64,000 nucleotides of DNA from Pseudomonas oryzae (GTDB lineage Bacteria; Pseudomonadota; Gammaproteobacteria; Pseudomonadales; Pseudomonadaceae). The position numbers were made by a program, and so were the translations under genes. Location: positions 3,639,001 to 3,703,000 of the forward strand of contig NZ_LT629751.1 in NCBI RefSeq assembly GCF_900104805.1, written 5' to 3'. The notes below the pieces were generated by a model. That model saw nothing but the letters and a program-made list of their open reading frames with translations. It ran no database searches and had not been told where the DNA came from. Shown here in pieces: positions 43,718-52,806 of this stretch. Position 1 is the stretch's first letter. Each line of letters begins with the position of its first letter.

Positions 43718-44143
43718 ATGGGCATGCATCTCAAGGAAGGCGGTGACGACCTGCAGGAATCCCACGAGATCAACGTCACGCCGTTCATCGACGTGATGCT
43801 GGTGCTGCTGATCATCTTCATGGTCGCAGCCCCCCTGGCCACCGTCGACGTCAAGGTCGACCTGCCCGCCTCCAGCGCCACGCCACAGCCGCGGCCGGAG
43901 CAGCCGGTGTACCTGAGCATCAAGGAGGATCACAGCCTGTACCTGGGCAACGACGCGGTCATCGCGGAACAGCTGGGCGCCGCCCTCGATCGCCAGACCG
44001 GCGGTGACAAGGAGCAGACCGTCTTCGTGCGCGGCGACCAGACGGTCGACTACGCCCGCCTGATGGAGGTGATGGACCTGCTGCGCGGCGCCGGCTACCT
44101 GAAGATCGGCCTGGTCGGCCTGGAAACGGTCGGCCGCCCATGA
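43718..44143 (+). CDS. exbD: TonB-system biopolymer transport protein ExbD
   Basis: A 141-residue protein with one membrane helix, INVTPFIDVMLVLLIIFMVA, in which Asp25 is the essential proton-path residue, and a periplasmic domain ending in DLLRGAGYLKIGLVG. It sits between exbB and tonB, overlapping tonB by four bases (ATGA), so the three are translated together. Confidence 0.96.
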   Translation: MGMHLKEGGDDLQESHEINVTPFIDVMLVLLIIFMVAAPLATVDVKVDLPASSATPQPRPEQPVYLSIKEDHSLYLGNDAVIAEQLGAALDRQTGGDKEQTVFVRGDQTVDYARLMEVMDLLRGAGYLKIGLVGLETVGRP

Positions 44144-44871
44144 GCCGCGCGCGCAGCCTGCCCCGCTGGGGCCTCAGCCTGCTGCTGGTGCTCGGCCTGC
44201 ATATCGGTGTGGCGGCCTGGTCGCTGTACTGGCAGCCGCATGCCGCGCCGGTCGAACTGCCGCCGCCGGCCATGCTCATCGAACTGCCGCCAGCGCCGCC
44301 CGCACCCGCCGCACCGCCGCCGCCCGAGCCGGTGCGGGCTCCCGAGCCGCCGCCGCAGCCCAAGCTGATCGAAGCGCCCAAGCCCAAGCTGGCCCTGCCG
44401 CCGCCGCCCAAGCCGCGCCCGCAGCCGCCCAAGCCCAGGCCGGAGCCCAAGCCGGAGCCCAGGCCGCTGCCGACGCCAGCGAACCCCGCGCCGGCCGAGA
44501 GCAGCACGCCCGCGCCGAGCGCGAGGCCGGCCGCCCAGCCGAGCCCGCAGGCCGGCAACCCGGCGCCGTCCAAGGCCAAGGCCAGCTGGCAGAGCCGCCT
44601 GCTGGCGCACCTCAACCGCCACAAGCGCTATCCCGAGGACGCCCGCCGCCGCGGCCAGGAGGGCGTGGTCAAGCTGCGCTTCGTGGTCGACGGCCGGGGC
44701 AACGTGCTGTCCTTCGAGCTGGCCGGCAAGTCCGGCAGTGCCAGCCTGGACCGCGCCACCCTGCAGATGATCCGGCGCGCCCAGCCGCTGCCGGCGCCGC
44801 CGGCCGAGCTGCTGCAGAACGGTCGCCTGGAGGTGGTGGCGCCCTTCGTCTACTCCCTCGAGCGTCGCTGA
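44140..44871 (+). CDS. tonB: Energy transducer TonB
   Basis: A 243-residue protein: an N-terminal membrane anchor (LSLLLVLGLHIGVAAWSLYW, with the His in the helix), a long periplasm-spanning Pro/Lys/Glu-rich region (residues 38-145) and a C-terminal TonB domain (HKRYPEDARRRGQEGVVKLRF, where the YP motif is conserved). It contacts TonB boxes of outer-membrane receptors. A CCGCCCGC/GCGGGCGG hairpin (44881-44902) follows the stop and may end the operon. Confidence 0.95.
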   Translation: MSRARSLPRWGLSLLLVLGLHIGVAAWSLYWQPHAAPVELPPPAMLIELPPAPPAPAAPPPPEPVRAPEPPPQPKLIEAPKPKLALPPPPKPRPQPPKPRPEPKPEPRPLPTPANPAPAESSTPAPSARPAAQPSPQAGNPAPSKAKASWQSRLLAHLNRHKRYPEDARRRGQEGVVKLRFVVDGRGNVLSFELAGKSGSASLDRATLQMIRRAQPLPAPPAELLQNGRLEVVAPFVYSLERR

Positions 44872-44880
44872 AACGACCTG

Positions 44881-44908
44881 CCGCCCGCCCTGCAGCGGGC
44901 GGTTGGTT
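44881..44908 (+). terminator. Probable terminator of exbB-exbD-tonB
   Basis: CCGCCCGC (44881-44888) and GCGGGCGG (44895-44902) pair over CCTGCA. TTGGTT follows, only a weak U-tract. Confidence 0.55.
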
Positions 44909-44957
44909 CCATTGAAGACAGCCGCTATGCTTGACGGCATCTCAATGGATATTCGCT

Positions 44958-45905
44958 ATGACACTCACGGAACTGCGCTATATCGTCACCCTTGCCCAGG
45001 AACAGCACTTCGGTCGCGCCGCCGAGCGCTGCCACGTCAGCCAGCCGACCCTGTCGGTGGGCGTGAAGAAGCTCGAGGACGAGCTGGGTGTACTGATCTT
45101 CGAGCGCAGCAAGAGCGCGGTGCGCCTGACCCCGGTCGGCGAGGGCATCGTCGCCCAGGCGCAGAAGGTCCTCGAACAGGCCCAGTGCATCCGCGAGCTG
45201 GCGCAGACCGGCAAGAACCAGCTGGCCGCGCCGCTCAAGGTCGGCGCCATCTACACCGTCGGCCCCTACCTGTTCCCCCACCTGATCCCGCAGCTGCACC
45301 GCATCGCGCCGGACATGCCGCTGTACATCGAGGAAAACTTCACCCACGTGCTGCGCGACAAGCTGCGTACCGGCGAGCTGGACGCGATCATCATCGCCCT
45401 GCCGTTCCAGGAAGCCGACGTGCTGACCAAGCCGCTGTACGACGAGCCGTTCTTCGTGCTGATGCCGGCCGAACACCCGTGGACCGCACGCGCCAGCATC
45501 GACAGCGCCATGCTCAACGACAAGAGCCTGCTGCTGCTCGGCGAGGGGCACTGCTTCCGCGACCAGGTGCTGGAAGCCTGCCCGACCACCCGCAAGGGCA
45601 GCGAGGCGCACCAGCACACCACGGTCGAGTCCAGCTCGCTGGAAACCATCCGCCACATGGTCGCCTCCGGCCTCGGCGTGTCGGTGCTGCCGTACACCGC
45701 GGTGCACAGCCACCACTACGCCCCCGGCGTGCTCGAGGTGCGGCCGCTGGCGCCGCCGGTGCCGTTCCGTACCGTGGCCATCGCCTGGCGCGCCAGCTTC
45801 CCGCGGCCCAAGGCCATCGACGTACTGGTCGACGCCGTGCGCCTGTGCTCGCTGGCCAATCCGCCGCATGCGAGCGAAACCGCGGAGGCGGCGCAGCCGG
45901 CATGA
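44958..45905 (+). CDS. oxyR: Hydrogen peroxide-sensing regulator OxyR
   Basis: A 315-residue LysR-family regulator. The N-terminal helix-turn-helix is RYIVTLAQEQHFGRAAERCH. The redox cysteines are Cys199 and Cys208 (GEGHCFRDQVLEAC), at the same numbers as in E. coli OxyR. When oxidised by peroxide it activates catalase, peroxidase and related genes. The ATG at 44958 is chosen because it starts MTLTELRYIV; an upstream ATG adds nine residues. recG overlaps its stop by four bases, the usual oxyR-recG operon of pseudomonads. Confidence 0.96.
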   Translation: MTLTELRYIVTLAQEQHFGRAAERCHVSQPTLSVGVKKLEDELGVLIFERSKSAVRLTPVGEGIVAQAQKVLEQAQCIRELAQTGKNQLAAPLKVGAIYTVGPYLFPHLIPQLHRIAPDMPLYIEENFTHVLRDKLRTGELDAIIIALPFQEADVLTKPLYDEPFFVLMPAEHPWTARASIDSAMLNDKSLLLLGEGHCFRDQVLEACPTTRKGSEAHQHTTVESSSLETIRHMVASGLGVSVLPYTAVHSHHYAPGVLEVRPLAPPVPFRTVAIAWRASFPRPKAIDVLVDAVRLCSLANPPHASETAEAAQPA

Positions 45906-47977
45906 GCGAACTGGCGCAGGTCGCCGTCACCACGCTCAAGGGCGTCGGTCCGGCGCTGGCCGAGAAACTCGCCAAGGTCGGCCTGGAGAGCCTGCAGGAC
46001 GTGCTGTTCCACCTGCCGCTGCGCTACCAGGACCGCACCCGGGTGACGCCGATCGCCGCCCTGCGCCCGGGCGGCGACGCGGTGGTGGAAGGCGTGGTCA
46101 GCGGCGCCGAGGTGATCATGGGCCGCCGGCGCAGCCTGCTGGTGCGCCTGCAGGACGCCAGCGGCACCCTCAGCCTGCGCTTCTTCCACTTCAGCCAGGC
46201 ACAGAAGGACGGCCTCAGGCGCGGCACCCACCTGCGCTGCTACGGCGAGGTGCGCCCCGGCGCCACCGGCCTGGAGATCTACCACCCCGAGTACCGCGCC
46301 CTCAGCGGCGACGAAGCGCCGCCGGTGGAGCAGACCCTCACGCCGATCTACCCGAGCACCGAGGGCCTCACCCAGCAGCGTCTGCGCTCGCTCAGCCAGC
46401 AGGCGCTGTACGCGCTCAACGGCCACAGCCTGCCCGACTGGCTGCCGGGCGAACTGGCCCGCCAGTACCAATTGGCGCCGCTGGCCGATGCCATCCGCTA
46501 CCTGCACCGCCCGCCGCCGGACGCCGACCTCGAGGAGCTGGCCGAGGGCCGCCACTGGGCGCAGCACCGCCTGGCCTTCGAGGAGCTGCTCACCCACCAG
46601 CTGTCGCTGGCGCGCCTGCGCGAGAGCATCCGCGCCCAGCAGGCGCCGCCGCTGCCGAAGGCCACGCGCCTGCCGGCGCAGTTCCTCGCCGGGCTCGGCT
46701 TCGCCCCCACCGGCGCGCAACTGCGGGTGGGCGGCGAGATCGCCTGGGACCTGGCCCAGCACGAGCCGATGCTGCGTCTGGTGCAGGGCGACGTCGGCGC
46801 CGGCAAGACGGTGGTCGCCGCGCTGGCCGCGCTGCAGGCCATCGAGGCGGGCTACCAGGTGGCGCTGATGGCGCCCACCGAGATCCTCGCCGAGCAGCAC
46901 TTCCTCAACTTCAGCAAGTGGCTCGAACCGCTCGGCATCGAGGTCGCCTGGCTGGCCGGCAAGCTCAAGGGCAAGGCGCGCAACGCGGCGCTGGAGCGCA
47001 TCGCCGCCGGCGCGCCGATGGTGGTCGGCACCCACGCGCTGTTCCAGGACGAGGTGCGGTTCCGCAACCTGGCCCTGGCGATCATCGACGAGCAGCACCG
47101 CTTCGGCGTGCAGCAGCGCCTGGCCCTGCGCCAGAAGGGCATCGCCGGGCGGCTGTGCCCGCACCAGCTGATCATGACCGCCACGCCGATCCCGCGCACC
47201 CTGGCGATGAGCGCCTACGCCGATCTGGACACCTCGATCCTCGACGAGCTGCCGCCCGGACGCACCCCGGTGACCACCCTGGTGATCGCCGACAACCGCC
47301 GCCTGGAAGTGATCGAGCGGGTGCGCGCCGCCTGCAGCGAGGGCCGCCAGGCCTACTGGGTGTGCACGCTGATCGAGGAGTCCGAGGAGCTGACCTGCCA
47401 GGCGGCGGAGACCACCTTCGAGGAGCTGTCGGCGGCGCTCGGCGAGCTCGCCGTCGGCCTGGTCCACGGGCGCATGAAGGCGGCGGAGAAGGCCGCGGTG
47501 ATGGAGCAGTTCAAGGCCGGCGCGCTGCAGCTGCTGGTCGCCACCACGGTGATCGAGGTCGGCGTCGACGTGCCCAACGCCAGCCTGATGATCATCGAGA
47601 ATCCCGAGCGTCTCGGCCTGTCGCAGCTGCACCAGTTGCGCGGCCGGGTCGGCCGCGGCAGCGCGGTCAGCCACTGCGTGCTGCTCTATCACGCGCCGTT
47701 GTCGCACATGGGCCGCGAGCGCCTGGCGATCATGCGCGAGACCTGCGACGGCTTCGTCATCGCCGAGAAGGATCTCGAGCTGCGCGGCCCCGGCGAGATG
47801 CTCGGCACCCGGCAGACCGGCCTGTTGCAGTTCAAGGTCGCCGACCTGCTGCGCGACGCCGACCTGCTGCCGGACGTGCGCGAGGCGGCGCAGACCCTGC
47901 TGGCGCGCTGGCCGCAGCACGTCAGCCCGCTGCTGGAGCGCTGGCTGCGTCACGGCCAGCAGTATGGGCAGGTGTGA
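45902..47977 (+). CDS. recG: ATP-dependent DNA helicase RecG
   Basis: A 691-residue helicase that reverses stalled forks and migrates Holliday junctions. The wedge OB domain lies in the N-terminal third (VVEGVVSGAEVIMGRRRSLL). Helicase motifs include Walker A QGDVGAGKT, IIDEQHRFGVQQR, TATPIPRTLAM, VATTVIEVGVDVPNA and QLRGRVGRG. It overlaps oxyR by ATGA. Confidence 0.97.
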   Translation: MSELAQVAVTTLKGVGPALAEKLAKVGLESLQDVLFHLPLRYQDRTRVTPIAALRPGGDAVVEGVVSGAEVIMGRRRSLLVRLQDASGTLSLRFFHFSQAQKDGLRRGTHLRCYGEVRPGATGLEIYHPEYRALSGDEAPPVEQTLTPIYPSTEGLTQQRLRSLSQQALYALNGHSLPDWLPGELARQYQLAPLADAIRYLHRPPPDADLEELAEGRHWAQHRLAFEELLTHQLSLARLRESIRAQQAPPLPKATRLPAQFLAGLGFAPTGAQLRVGGEIAWDLAQHEPMLRLVQGDVGAGKTVVAALAALQAIEAGYQVALMAPTEILAEQHFLNFSKWLEPLGIEVAWLAGKLKGKARNAALERIAAGAPMVVGTHALFQDEVRFRNLALAIIDEQHRFGVQQRLALRQKGIAGRLCPHQLIMTATPIPRTLAMSAYADLDTSILDELPPGRTPVTTLVIADNRRLEVIERVRAACSEGRQAYWVCTLIEESEELTCQAAETTFEELSAALGELAVGLVHGRMKAAEKAAVMEQFKAGALQLLVATTVIEVGVDVPNASLMIIENPERLGLSQLHQLRGRVGRGSAVSHCVLLYHAPLSHMGRERLAIMRETCDGFVIAEKDLELRGPGEMLGTRQTGLLQFKVADLLRDADLLPDVREAAQTLLARWPQHVSPLLERWLRHGQQYGQV

Positions 47978-48195
47978 AGAGCCGCGCGCAAGGATTTGCT
48001 CGCGGGTTTGCGCGAGGCGTCGCCCCCGGAATTCTGCGGGCTCGCACGCATGGCGCCGAGGCGGACGCGCAAACCGCCGGGTACGACCGGGGGCGGCAGG
48101 CGCGGCGCCGCTGAGGGCGCCACGGCAATTTCCTTCAATACGCCGCGGCGGGCCCGCCTCAACATTCGCGCACTCGACCATCCAGGAGTCCGTGA

Positions 48196-48789
48196 ATGAG
48201 CCTCTCGCTTGTGCTTCCGATGTCCGCGTTCGCCCTCGCCGCATCGATTTCCCCCGGCCCCGTCAACCTGGTCTGTCTCGGCAGCGGCACGCGCCACGGG
48301 ATGCGCGCGAGCCTGGGCTTCGTTACTGGGGCCACGCTCGGCTTCGTCGCGCTCTTCGTCGCCGTCGGCCTGGGGCTCGCCGCGGTGCTGGCCCAACTGC
48401 CCGGCCTGACCGTGCTGCTGCGCGCGGGTGGGATCGGCTTTCTGCTCTACCTGAGCTGGCAACTCGCACGCGCCGAGGGCGCGCTCGCCGCGCGCGAACA
48501 GGGCGACCCGCCGGGGTTCCTCGCGGGGGCGCTCATGCAATGGCTCAATCCCAAAGCCTGGCTGGCGTCCGCATCGGGCATCGGCGCCTACACCCGGGGT
48601 TCCGACCTGAACGAACTGGCCCTGTTTGCCGCGCTCTATGCGCCGATCTGCTGGGCATCGCTGTCATGCTGGGTGTATGCCGGCACCATCCTGCGCCGGC
48701 AAGTGGCCCACCCGGCGGTACTGCGCAACGTGAATCGCGGACTCGCCGCCTTGCTCGCCGGCAGTTGCGCCCTCCTGCTCATCGACTGA
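48196..48789 (+). CDS. LysE/RhtB family exporter
   Basis: A 197-residue membrane protein with five to six helices. SISPGPVNLVCLGSGTRHG is the family signature near the N-terminus, and LMQWLNPKAWLASASG matches the second conserved motif. Members export amino acids or related small molecules; the substrate here is unknown. GGAG precedes the ATG. It forms a convergent, 11-bp-overlapping pair with an AraC-type regulator and appears to be an insertion between recG and the conserved HU region. Confidence 0.88.
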   Translation: MSLSLVLPMSAFALAASISPGPVNLVCLGSGTRHGMRASLGFVTGATLGFVALFVAVGLGLAAVLAQLPGLTVLLRAGGIGFLLYLSWQLARAEGALAAREQGDPPGFLAGALMQWLNPKAWLASASGIGAYTRGSDLNELALFAALYAPICWASLSCWVYAGTILRRQVAHPAVLRNVNRGLAALLAGSCALLLID

Positions 48790-49594
48790 TGCCTTGCCGG
48801 TACTGCCCGGGGGTGGTCGCCAGCAGGCGCTTGAACATGCGCTGGAAGTGCGGCTGATCGGCAAAGCCGCTCTCCAGCGCCGCCTCGGCAATCGGGCGGC
48901 CAAGCCGCAGCGCGTGCTGTCCGAGCTGGATGCGGCGGTTGATCACGTAGGCATGCGGCGTCATGCGGAAGTGTCGCTTGAAGCTGCGGATCAGATGGCC
49001 GGGACTGACCGCGGCCTGCCTGCACAGCAGGTCCAGCGACACCGCCTCGGCACAGTGCCGGTCCAGATAGTCGGCGAGCGCGCACAGCGATGCGGGGGCG
49101 GTCGGCACCTCTTCGCACACCGGAAGTCGCCGCAGCAGATCCGTCAGGAAGGCCACGAGATGAGCATTCTTGCCCGTGGCGGAATGCGCCGGATCGAGCA
49201 GGCATTGCGCAAGCGCGACGAAGGCATCGAAAACCTCGGGAAGGCGCAGCACGTCGGGCGCCAGATCCTGCCAGGCCTGGGTCGGCGCCAGGCCAAGGCG
49301 ATGGCGCAGAGCGGAGAGCCACTGCGCATCGATGTACAGCATGAGATACGCCCACGGTCGCCCCTCGATCGGGTTGCAGGCATGCACCCGGTTCGGGTTG
49401 ACGAAAACCAGCGCGCCAGTCGCGACACGGTATTGGCGCTGGCCGCAGACGAAGGTGCTCTCGCCCCGGGTGATCGCCCCCATTGACCACTCGGCATGGC
49501 TGTGCGGCGCGTAGCAAACGCTGCGGCCGTCCGCCACCCTGCGCAGCTCGACATGCGGCAGCGCGGGATCACGCCAGAAAATCGGAGCGCTCAT
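48779..49594 (-). CDS. AraC-family regulator with N-terminal cupin
   Basis: A 271-residue regulator. The N-terminal AraC-type cupin has CYAPHSHAEWSMGAITRGES and LVFVNPNRVHACNPIEG. The C-terminal double helix-turn-helix has AVSPGHLIRSFKRHFRMTP and ALESGFADQPHFQRMFKR. Its last bases overlap the end of the LysE-type exporter gene on the other strand. This arrangement suggests it controls that exporter, though no operator is visible. A ribosome site is weak. Confidence 0.9.
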   Translation of the reverse strand: MSAPIFWRDPALPHVELRRVADGRSVCYAPHSHAEWSMGAITRGESTFVCGQRQYRVATGALVFVNPNRVHACNPIEGRPWAYLMLYIDAQWLSALRHRLGLAPTQAWQDLAPDVLRLPEVFDAFVALAQCLLDPAHSATGKNAHLVAFLTDLLRRLPVCEEVPTAPASLCALADYLDRHCAEAVSLDLLCRQAAVSPGHLIRSFKRHFRMTPHAYVINRRIQLGQHALRLGRPIAEAALESGFADQPHFQRMFKRLLATTPGQYRQGISR

Positions 49595-49628
49595 CGGGGT
49601 GTCGAGGGCACGTTATGCCTGGCAAGGC

Positions 49629-50009
49629 TCATGCCGTCTGCTTCTGCCGCGCGCCGAGCTGACCGACCAGGCCCTGGAACCACAGCAGCAGCGCCGGGTT
49701 GCCCTGGATCTGGATGTCCTTGTTCTGGATCCCCTGCATGAACGCCAGTTGCCTGTTGCTCGCGGCAAGGACGCTGAAGCCGTAGGCGGCGTCGCGGAAG
49801 GCGATGCTGAAGTCCGGGTGCGCCACGCAGCCGGCGGCGCTGCGGATGCGCATGTCCTGCACGATGTAGTGGCGGGCGATGCGCCCGTCGCGGGTCTGCA
49901 GCTGGAACACCAGGTCGCGGTCGACCAGCTGTTCGCGGAACTCGGCATTGCTGCGACTGGCACCCGCCAGCAGGCGGCCGAGCAGCCAGAGGAGGAAACG
50001 GAATTTCAC
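49629..50009 (-). CDS. Conserved hypothetical protein near HU
   Basis: A 126-residue protein starting KFRFLLWLLGRLLAGASRSN with a short hydrophobic patch. The rest is soluble-looking (QTRDGRIARHYIVQDMRI, CVAHPDFSIAFRDAAYGF, FMQGIQNKDIQIQGNPALLLWFQGLV). The second part resembles the lipid-binding SCP2-type pattern only loosely, so I give no function. A GTG start at 50009 is proposed, with GAGGTG upstream; the longer frame adds 47 unlikely residues. It follows HU on the same strand. Confidence 0.75.
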   Translation of the reverse strand: MKFRFLLWLLGRLLAGASRSNAEFREQLVDRDLVFQLQTRDGRIARHYIVQDMRIRSAAGCVAHPDFSIAFRDAAYGFSVLAASNRQLAFMQGIQNKDIQIQGNPALLLWFQGLVGQLGARQKQTA

Positions 50010-50117
50010 TGCGGCACCTCGCGAACCGGACCAGGGAGCCAGGATTCTAGCGCGTCGCCAGCCCGCCCACGACCGACGGGGCCACGCTTGCGGCAGACGG
50101 TTGCCGCGGCACCAGTA

Positions 50118-50137
50118 CCCGGGGCCGCGGCCCCGGG
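50118..50137. terminator. Perfect 20-bp GC palindrome after the HU gene
   Basis: CCCGGGGCCGCGGCCCCGGG is fully self-complementary and lies 13 bp past the HU stop. As RNA it would form a short hairpin with almost no loop. No U-run follows, so termination is only possible. Confidence 0.4.
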
Positions 50138-50150
50138 TCGTCGACGGCAC

Positions 50151-50423
50151 TCAGTTGATCGCTTCGCGCAGCGCCTTGCCCGGCTTGAACGATACGGTGT
50201 TGCTGGCGCGGATCTTGACCGGCTCGCCGGTCTGCGGGTTCTTGCCCATGCGCGCGCCGCGATGGCGTTGCAGGAAGGTGCCGAAACCGACCAGGGTGAC
50301 GCTGTCCTGGCGATTCAGGGCATTGGTGATTTCCTCGAGAACCGCGTTCAGCACGCGGCTGGCCTGCTCTTTGCTGAGGTCGGCTTTCTCCGCCACTGCG
50401 GCAGCGAGTTCGGGTTTGCGCAT
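50151..50423 (-). CDS. DNA-binding protein HU
   Basis: A 90-residue histone-like DNA-bending protein: MRKPELAAAVAEKADLSKEQ at the start, VTLVGFGTFLQRHRGARMG and the arm tip GKNPQTGEPVKIRAS. The terminal ALREAIN is normal. AGAGG precedes the ATG. Its leader contains an A-rich AACAAGAACAA stretch about 20 nt upstream of the start, which fits the (AAN) pattern of Hfq/Crc sites, though this may be chance. HU helps compact the nucleoid and shape promoters. Confidence 0.95.
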   Translation of the reverse strand: MRKPELAAAVAEKADLSKEQASRVLNAVLEEITNALNRQDSVTLVGFGTFLQRHRGARMGKNPQTGEPVKIRASNTVSFKPGKALREAIN

Positions 50424-50702
50424 AGTTGCCTCTGTCGAGATTGTTCTTGTTTTTGCCGCCGTTCCTGGCGAGCGCTCTGTCACCGCGCCGAACCTGCCTG
50501 CGAACGAGGTGGGAGCCCGCCGGCAGGCTCTGGCGCGCGGCTGACCGCAGAAGAATGGCACGCTGCCGCGGCGTTCGCCAGCCATCGGCACCGGCCAATG
50601 GTCGTAGATCGTTCGGCCGGACGAGCGGTGCGCCAGCCCTCGGTCGGCAGGCTGCCAGGGCCGTGCTAGACTCGCCGCTGGTTTTTGCCGCGACGCCCCG
50701 CC

Positions 50703-51236
50703 GTGCCCCAGACTACCTGCGCCCAGTGGCGCGCCCTCGACCAGCTGCACCCTGCCCCCAGCGCCCGCGAGTTCGCCTGGCTGAACGAGCAGGGCTCGCT
50801 GACCCGCCGCCTCACCGAACTCAGCGGCGGACGCTTCGCCGTCGAGCCGCTGGTCGAAGGCTGGCAGATCCTCCGCGCCGACGAGTGCGCCGCCCTCGGC
50901 GTCGCCACCGGCAGCGAGGGCTGGGTGCGCGAGGTCTATCTGCTCGGTGCCGGGCAACCCTGGGTGTTCGCCCGCAGCGTGGCCGCACGTGCGGCGCTCG
51001 AGGCGCAGCCGTTCGCCCTCGACCGCCTCGGCAGCACCTCGCTCGGTCACCTGCTGTTCCGCGACCCGGCGTTCAGCCGCCAGCCGATCGAGGCCTGCCG
51101 CTATCCGGCCGCGCTGCTGCCGGCGGCGGTGCGTGCGTCCGATCTGTGGGGGCGCCGCTCGCTGTTCTGTCGCGGCGCGCTGGGCGTGCTGGTCGCCGAG
51201 GTGTTCCTGCCGGCGCTGTGGCGGGCCGACGCCTGA
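50703..51236 (+). CDS. ubiC: Chorismate lyase UbiC
   Basis: A 177-residue enzyme that splits chorismate into pyruvate and 4-hydroxybenzoate, the first step of ubiquinone synthesis. Family segments are [37 protein letters not shown] with the substrate-binding Arg, and the C-terminal [12 protein letters not shown] with the conserved Glu. The start is uncertain: I chose GTG at 50703; a TTG at 50685 is in frame, and neither has a clear Shine-Dalgarno sequence. ubiA follows after 55 bp. Confidence 0.9.
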   Translation: MPQTTCAQWRALDQLHPAPSAREFAWLNEQGSLTRRLTELSGGRFAVEPLVEGWQILRADECAALGVATGSEGWVREVYLLGAGQPWVFARSVAARAALEAQPFALDRLGSTSLGHLLFRDPAFSRQPIEACRYPAALLPAAVRASDLWGRRSLFCRGALGVLVAEVFLPALWRADA

Positions 51237-51291
51237 CCCCGCCGCGCCGTCAGGCCGTATAATCGGCGCTCCGCTCCCCCGGAGGCCCGCG

Positions 51292-52182
51292 ATGTTCGCC
51301 CCCCTGCTCAAGCCTCTGGCGCGCCTGCACCCGCGCGCCCAGGACTTCATCGATCTGACCCGGCTGAACCGGCCGATCGGCATCTACCTGCTGCTGTGGC
51401 CGACGCTGACCGCGCTGTGGATCGCCGCCGAAGGCGTGCCGTCGCTGGCCAACCTGCTGATCTTCACCCTCGGCGTGATCCTCACCCGCTCGGCCGGCTG
51501 CGCGATCAACGACTTCGCCGACCGCAAGTTCGACGGCCACGTCGAGCGCACCCGCGAGCGCCCGCTGGCCAGCGGGCGGATCCGTGCGCGCGAGGCGCTG
51601 CTGACCTTCGCCGGCCTGATGGCGGTGGCCTTCGCCCTGGTGCTGCTGACCAACGCCGCCACCGTCTGGCTGTCGTTCGGCGCCGTGGCGCTGGCCGCGC
51701 TCTACCCGTTCATGAAGCGCTACACCTACTACCCGCAGGTGGTGCTCGGTGCGGCCTACTCGTGGGGCATCCTGATGACCTTCACCGCCAGTGGCGACAG
51801 CCTGCCGGCGGCGGCCTGGCTGCTCTATCTGGCCAACCTGCTGTGGACGGTGGCCTACGACACCTACTACGCGATGACCGACCGCGACGACGACCTGCGC
51901 ATCGGCGTGAAGTCCACGGCCATCCTGTTCGGCGACGCCGACCGGCTGATCATCGCCATCCTCCAGGGCCTCAGCCTGCTCTGCCTGCTGCTGGCCGCGG
52001 CACGCTTCGAGCTGGGCGCCGCCTTCCACCTCGGCCTCGTGGTGGCGGCCGGCTGCTTCGCCTGGGAGTACTGGAGCACCCGCAGCGGCGAGCGCCAGGC
52101 CTGCTTCCGCGCCTTCCTGCACAACCACTGGGCCGGCCTGGCGATCCTCGCCGGCACCATCGCCGACTTCGCGCTGCGCTGA
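51292..52182 (+). CDS. ubiA: 4-hydroxybenzoate octaprenyltransferase UbiA
   Basis: A 296-residue membrane prenyltransferase that attaches the polyprenyl tail to 4-hydroxybenzoate. The two Asp-rich motifs are [20 protein letters not shown] and [19 protein letters not shown], within about eight hydrophobic helices. GGAGG precedes the ATG. A TATAAT at 51258-51263 in the gap after ubiC could be an internal promoter. Confidence 0.96.
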   Translation: MFAPLLKPLARLHPRAQDFIDLTRLNRPIGIYLLLWPTLTALWIAAEGVPSLANLLIFTLGVILTRSAGCAINDFADRKFDGHVERTRERPLASGRIRAREALLTFAGLMAVAFALVLLTNAATVWLSFGAVALAALYPFMKRYTYYPQVVLGAAYSWGILMTFTASGDSLPAAAWLLYLANLLWTVAYDTYYAMTDRDDDLRIGVKSTAILFGDADRLIIAILQGLSLLCLLLAAARFELGAAFHLGLVVAAGCFAWEYWSTRSGERQACFRAFLHNHWAGLAILAGTIADFALR

Positions 52183-52187
52183 GCGCC

Positions 52188-52607
52188 CTAGCGGGGGATG
52201 TCCTCGCCCTCCGCGGCGCCGCCCTCGGCCAGCGGCCGGGCCACGTGCCAGACGCCCATGCGGCCGTCGCCGAGCGTGTCGCCGGGCTGCCGGTCCTGGA
52301 CGAAGGTGTACAGCGGGCGGCCCTGGTAGGCCCACTGCCAGCTGCCGTCGGCGCGCTCGACCAGGGTCCAGTCGTCGCTCTCCACGCTGTCGCCACGGGC
52401 CGCCAGCGGCGGCCAGTTGCTCGCGCAGGCATCGTTGCACACCGACTGGCCCGTCGGATCCTTGGCGAAGGTGTACAGGGTCATGCCCCGGGCATCGACC
52501 AGCCGGCCGTCCTTGACCTGCGCCGGGTCGGCCGCCTGGGCATGGCCCAGCAGCGCCAGCAGGACGCCGCCGGTCAGGGCCAGCAGGGGCGAAGGGATTC
52601 TGAGCAT
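52188..52607 (-). CDS. COG4315-type secreted repeat protein
   Basis: A 139-residue exported protein with a signal peptide (residues 1-24, ending GHAQA). Two copies of the family repeat are visible: [21 protein letters not shown] with NWPPLAA, and [18 protein letters not shown] with VWHVARP. Such proteins resemble predicted lipoproteins of unknown role. GAGGAGAG precedes the ATG at 52607. It converges with ubiA and is divergent from phoB. Confidence 0.87.
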   Translation of the reverse strand: MLRIPSPLLALTGGVLLALLGHAQAADPAQVKDGRLVDARGMTLYTFAKDPTGQSVCNDACASNWPPLAARGDSVESDDWTLVERADGSWQWAYQGRPLYTFVQDRQPGDTLGDGRMGVWHVARPLAEGGAAEGEDIPR

Positions 52608-52739
52608 CGCGGCTCTCCTCGGGTGGGATGGGGTGACCCGGCGACCGCGCAAGCGGGCGGACGACACACCGGGCAGCGGCTGCCGCGCGCATGCCGGCGG
52701 CCCCCTCCAGCATAGCCAAGCACCGCCGCCGGAGCGTCA

Positions 52740-52757
52740 GTGTCACATCGCTGCAAT
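52740..52757 (+). promoter_or_regulatory. Degenerate Pho box upstream of phoB
   Basis: GTGTCAC-ATCG-CTGCAAT matches the CTGTCAT-N4-CTGTCAT PhoB box plan at five of seven positions in each half. It lies 50-67 bp before phoB, and TATGTA/TAATGC further on could be the -10 box. Autoactivation of phoB under phosphate limitation is known in related bacteria. Confidence 0.5.
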
Positions 52758-52806
52758 AATTCCGTTATGTAATGCCGGCATCGCCACGGAATACAGAGAC
52801 AGTCCC

